From the NCBI RefSeq assembly GCF_019084075.1, contig NZ_JAHREN010000001.1:5172501-5236500 (forward strand): DNA of 64,000 nucleotides, given 5' to 3'. This DNA comes from Siccirubricoccus sp. G192. GTDB taxonomy: Bacteria > Pseudomonadota > Alphaproteobacteria > Acetobacterales > Acetobacteraceae. A program made the position numbers and the translations under genes. Positions 61,737 through 64,000 of this stretch are shown here, piece after piece. The notes below the pieces were generated by a model. The model saw only the letters and a program-made list of their open reading frames with translations. It searched no databases and was not told where the DNA came from. Within the stretch, counting starts at the first letter, position 1. Each line of letters starts with the position of its first letter.

Positions 61737-63332
61737 TCAGCCGTTGTGGTTGGGCGCCCAGCACCACGGCATGAGCTCGTCGATGTGGCCGTTGGGCCAG
61801 CCGTTCACGAGGCGGGTCAGCACGTCAGTGAAGTAGCGCTGCGGGTCGACGCCGTTCAGCTTGCAGGTCTCGACCAGGGAGGCCACGGCCGCCCATCTTG
61901 CCCCGCCATCGTCGCCGGAGGCGAATAACGCGTTCTTTCGGCTGAGACAGATCGGCCGAATGGCGCGTTCCACGGTGTTGTTGTCGAGCTCGATCCTGCC
62001 GTCATCCAGGAACCGCACCAAGCCGTCGCGATGGTTCAGCGCGTAGCGGATGGCCCCCGCGGTGGGGCTGCCGCCGGGCAGGCGTGCCAGTTGCTCCGAG
62101 AGCCAGGCGAACAGCGCCTCGACGAGGGGACGGCTCTGTTCCTGCCGGCCCACTCGACGGAGGTCAGGTGGCTTGCCGCGCAGCTCCGTCTCGACCGCGT
62201 AGAGGGCAGCGATGCGCTTCAACGTCTCCTGGGCGATCGGCGCGGTCTTGCCCCTCGCCAGTTCGATGAATTCCCGCCGCACATGGCTCCAGCAGAATGC
62301 CAGCGTGATGCCGCCATCCGCCGCGGCCAGCGTTTTGTACGCACCGTAGCCGTCGCATTGTAGGATGCCCTGGTAGCCGGCCAGCAGTGCTTTTGCATGC
62401 TCGGCGCCGCGGCCCGGCGCGTAGTGGAACACCACCGCCGGTGGATCGGTGCCGCCCCAGGGCCGGTTATCGCGGGCGATTGCCCAGGCATAGCCCTTCT
62501 TCGTCTGACCGCGCCCTGGGTCGAGGACCGGCATGGTGGTCTCGTCGGCGAACAGCCGCAACGAGCCGAGCAGGATCTCGCGCATCCGCCGGACCACGGG
62601 GACGATCTCCGTCGCACCCGTGCCGGCCCAGTCGGCGAGCACCTCGCGGCCGATCTCGATCCCCTGCCGCGCCAGGATCTGCGACTGGCGATAAAGCGGC
62701 AGGTGGTCGGCGTAGCGGGAGACCAGCACATGCGCGACCGTTGCCTCGGTCGGCATGCCCCCCTCAATCAGGCGGGCCGGCGCGGGCTCCTGCATGACCA
62801 CGCCGGGGCAGGCGCGACACGCCAGCTTCGGCCGCTTCGTCACGACGACGCGGAACTGGGCGGGGATCACGTCCAGCCGCCTGGCGGTGTCGCTGCCGAT
62901 CTCGACCAGCGGGCCCTGGCAGCAGGGGCAGGTCGTCGCCTCCGGCGCCAGCACCTGCTCGACCCGTGGCAGATGCGCCGGCAGGCCGCCGCGGCCCTCG
63001 CGGCGACGCTTGGTCTGGTTATCGCGCAGCGTCGGAGACCGCTTGCCCGCCTCGGCCGCGTTGCCAGCCAGCGTCGCCTCGATCTCCTCGAACGCGAACA
63101 GCAACTGCTCCTCCGGGAGACGCTCGGACTTCGTGCCGAACTGACGGCGCTTGAGCTTCAGCAGCAGGTGCTGCAGGCGCTCATTCTGGCTCGCCAGTGC
63201 ATCACGCTCGGCGGTAATGCTCCCAAGCTCGGTGCTGAGCGTGTCGCACCTCGCCAGCGTCTCGATCAGCAGCGCGCGCAGCGTCGCAGCATCCTCCGGC
63301 AGGCTCGGCGTGTCGTCATCCGCGGCGCGCAT
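61737..63332 (-). CDS. tnpC: IS66-family transposase TnpC (second copy)
   Basis: This 531-residue protein has the same length and architecture as the 57045 protein but differs at many positions, for example in the N-terminal coiled coil. Core motifs FADETTMPVLDPGRGQTKKG, LQCDGYGAYK and ELDNNTVERAIRPICLSRKN are conserved. I chose ATG 63332 to match the other copy. Confidence 0.94.
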   Translation of the reverse strand: MRAADDDTPSLPEDAATLRALLIETLARCDTLSTELGSITAERDALASQNERLQHLLLKLKRRQFGTKSERLPEEQLLFAFEEIEATLAGNAAEAGKRSPTLRDNQTKRRREGRGGLPAHLPRVEQVLAPEATTCPCCQGPLVEIGSDTARRLDVIPAQFRVVVTKRPKLACRACPGVVMQEPAPARLIEGGMPTEATVAHVLVSRYADHLPLYRQSQILARQGIEIGREVLADWAGTGATEIVPVVRRMREILLGSLRLFADETTMPVLDPGRGQTKKGYAWAIARDNRPWGGTDPPAVVFHYAPGRGAEHAKALLAGYQGILQCDGYGAYKTLAAADGGITLAFCWSHVRREFIELARGKTAPIAQETLKRIAALYAVETELRGKPPDLRRVGRQEQSRPLVEALFAWLSEQLARLPGGSPTAGAIRYALNHRDGLVRFLDDGRIELDNNTVERAIRPICLSRKNALFASGDDGGARWAAVASLVETCKLNGVDPQRYFTDVLTRLVNGWPNGHIDELMPWCWAPNHNG

Positions 63333-63345
63333 CGTGCCGCCGATT

Positions 63346-63702
63346 CTATGCAGGGACGCTCGGCGTGGGAATCTCCCGCGTGGCCTGGACGCGTCGCCAA
63401 TCAATGCCGTCGAACAGCGCGGCGAACTCCACCGGCGTCAGGCGGACCACGCCGTCCACGATCACCGGCCAGCGGAACGTGGAGGCCTCCAGTTGCTTCC
63501 AGACGAGGACCAGGCCGCTGCCGTCCCAAAGCAGGATCTTGATCCGGTCGGCGCGCCGCGACCGGAACACCAGCACCGCGCCCGTAAAGGGATCGGCGCC
63601 CAGCACCTCGACGGCGAGCGCGGCCAGGCTGTGCGCGCCCTTGCAGAAGTCGACCGGCTTGGTGGCCAGCAGGATCCGCGCCCCGGCGGGCGGCGCGATC
63701 AT
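63346..63702 (-). CDS. tnpB: IS66-family accessory protein TnpB (second copy)
   Basis: This 118-residue TnpB has PAGARILLATKPVDFCKGAH and DPFTGAVLVFRSRRADRIKI. It overlaps tnpA by four bases and precedes tnpC by 13 bases. Confidence 0.94.
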   Translation of the reverse strand: MIAPPAGARILLATKPVDFCKGAHSLAALAVEVLGADPFTGAVLVFRSRRADRIKILLWDGSGLVLVWKQLEASTFRWPVIVDGVVRLTPVEFAALFDGIDWRRVQATREIPTPSVPA

Positions 63703-64000
63703 GCCGCTGACGCTCGAATGGCCCGCAACACCGCCGTCAGCAGGTCGACGTCAGTGCCGGGCGTGACGCGCAGAACCGCGCCGGCCACCCCCACCTCGAT
63801 TGATGGTGGCGCAGGCAATGGCAGAGCCGCCTCGGGCGCACGCACCGGCGTCTCCGCCACGACCGGCACGAAGCTCAGCGGCGCCACCGCCGCGCGCCGC
63901 ATCTCCCGACGCCACGTGAACACCTGCTGCGAACTGACCTGCCAGCGTCGCGCCACATCGGCCACCACCGTGCCCGGCCGCAGCGTCTCCGCCACGATCC
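63699..64000 (-). CDS. tnpA: IS66-family accessory protein TnpA (second copy), partial
   Basis: The C-terminal 100 residues are in the window (VARRWQVSSQQVFTWRREMR, then a Pro/Ala linker and VAGAVLRVTPGTDVDLL). The start lies beyond the window edge. Confidence 0.9.
   Translation of the reverse strand, partial: IVAETLRPGTVVADVARRWQVSSQQVFTWRREMRRAAVAPLSFVPVVAETPVRAPEAALPLPAPPSIEVGVAGAVLRVTPGTDVDLLTAVLRAIRASAA

Larger units (their letters stand above)
61696..64000 (-). mobile_element. IS66-family element, second copy, running off the window
   Basis: The end GTAAGCGCGGCGACGAGG at 61696 cuts the TauE/SafE gene. The element holds tnpC, tnpB and the 3' part of tnpA in the minus direction. It is a diverged relative of the 56171 copy, not identical. 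The other end lies beyond 64000. Confidence 0.88.

Overview
The window is about 70 % G+C, uses GTG and TTG starts freely and packs genes into short-overlap operons. The ispH-thrB-rnhA order and a glycine riboswitch ahead of gcvTHP point to an alphaproteobacterium. Acetobacteraceae (Roseomonas-like) is my best guess, inferred from gene content only.

Positions 1-31300 are chromosomal backbone. They hold tRNA-Gln; the minus-strand ispH-thrB-rnhA operon; a lipoprotein; nhaA; the riboswitch-controlled glycine cleavage operon gcvT-gcvH-gcvP; a cupin, a GNAT acetyltransferase and a hydrolase. A co-directional minus-strand block then runs from 26698 down to 12068 and contains two units. The first is an unassigned catabolic cluster: AtuA-like, DUF4387, enoyl-CoA hydratase, Ldh2-type dehydrogenase, CoA-transferase A/B, DsbA-like isomerase and a molybdopterin dehydrogenase large subunit. 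The second is a DeoR regulator, HAD phosphatase, PhnD-PhnC-PhnE-PhnE transporter and GlpD-like dehydrogenase unit, probably for uptake and oxidation of a glycerol-phosphate-like compound. A MarR-HlyD-EmrB efflux operon and an SH3b protein close the backbone.

Positions 31600-46700 are a nest of insertion sequences around an island core. Two inverted IS3-family copies are each interrupted by an IS30-family element at the same CAA target. Between them lie a broken IS630, a phage-gene remnant, a tyrosine integrase, two hypothetical genes, a Phd/PIN toxin-antitoxin pair with a third gene, an IS5 fragment carrying an IS21 element, and an ISL3 element sitting inside the right IS3 copy.

Positions 46800-52428 carry the most unusual feature. 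It is a four-gene minus-strand operon that looks like an undescribed multi-component pore-forming toxin. Its genes encode a helical partner protein, an alpha-helical pore-former-like protein with a central hydrophobic hairpin, a protein with a MACPF-type signature plus an EF-hand loop, and a 481-residue protein with atypical-kinase-like motifs. A divergent AraC-family regulator and 20-bp-spaced direct repeats lie at its upstream end.

Positions 54443-64000 hold a peptide-type ABC binding protein, a complete IS66 element, a LysE exporter, a second AraC paralogue with the same kind of spaced repeats, a TauE/SafE gene cut by a second IS66 element, and that element running off the edge.

Several otherwise well conserved genes carry single-base frameshifts: thrB, the 11090 hydrolase, glpD, the HAD gene, the deoR-like gene, the HlyD gene, AraC-1 and one IS30 copy. 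Some lie in C runs, so sequencing or assembly indels are a real possibility and these genes should not be called dead without read-level checks.
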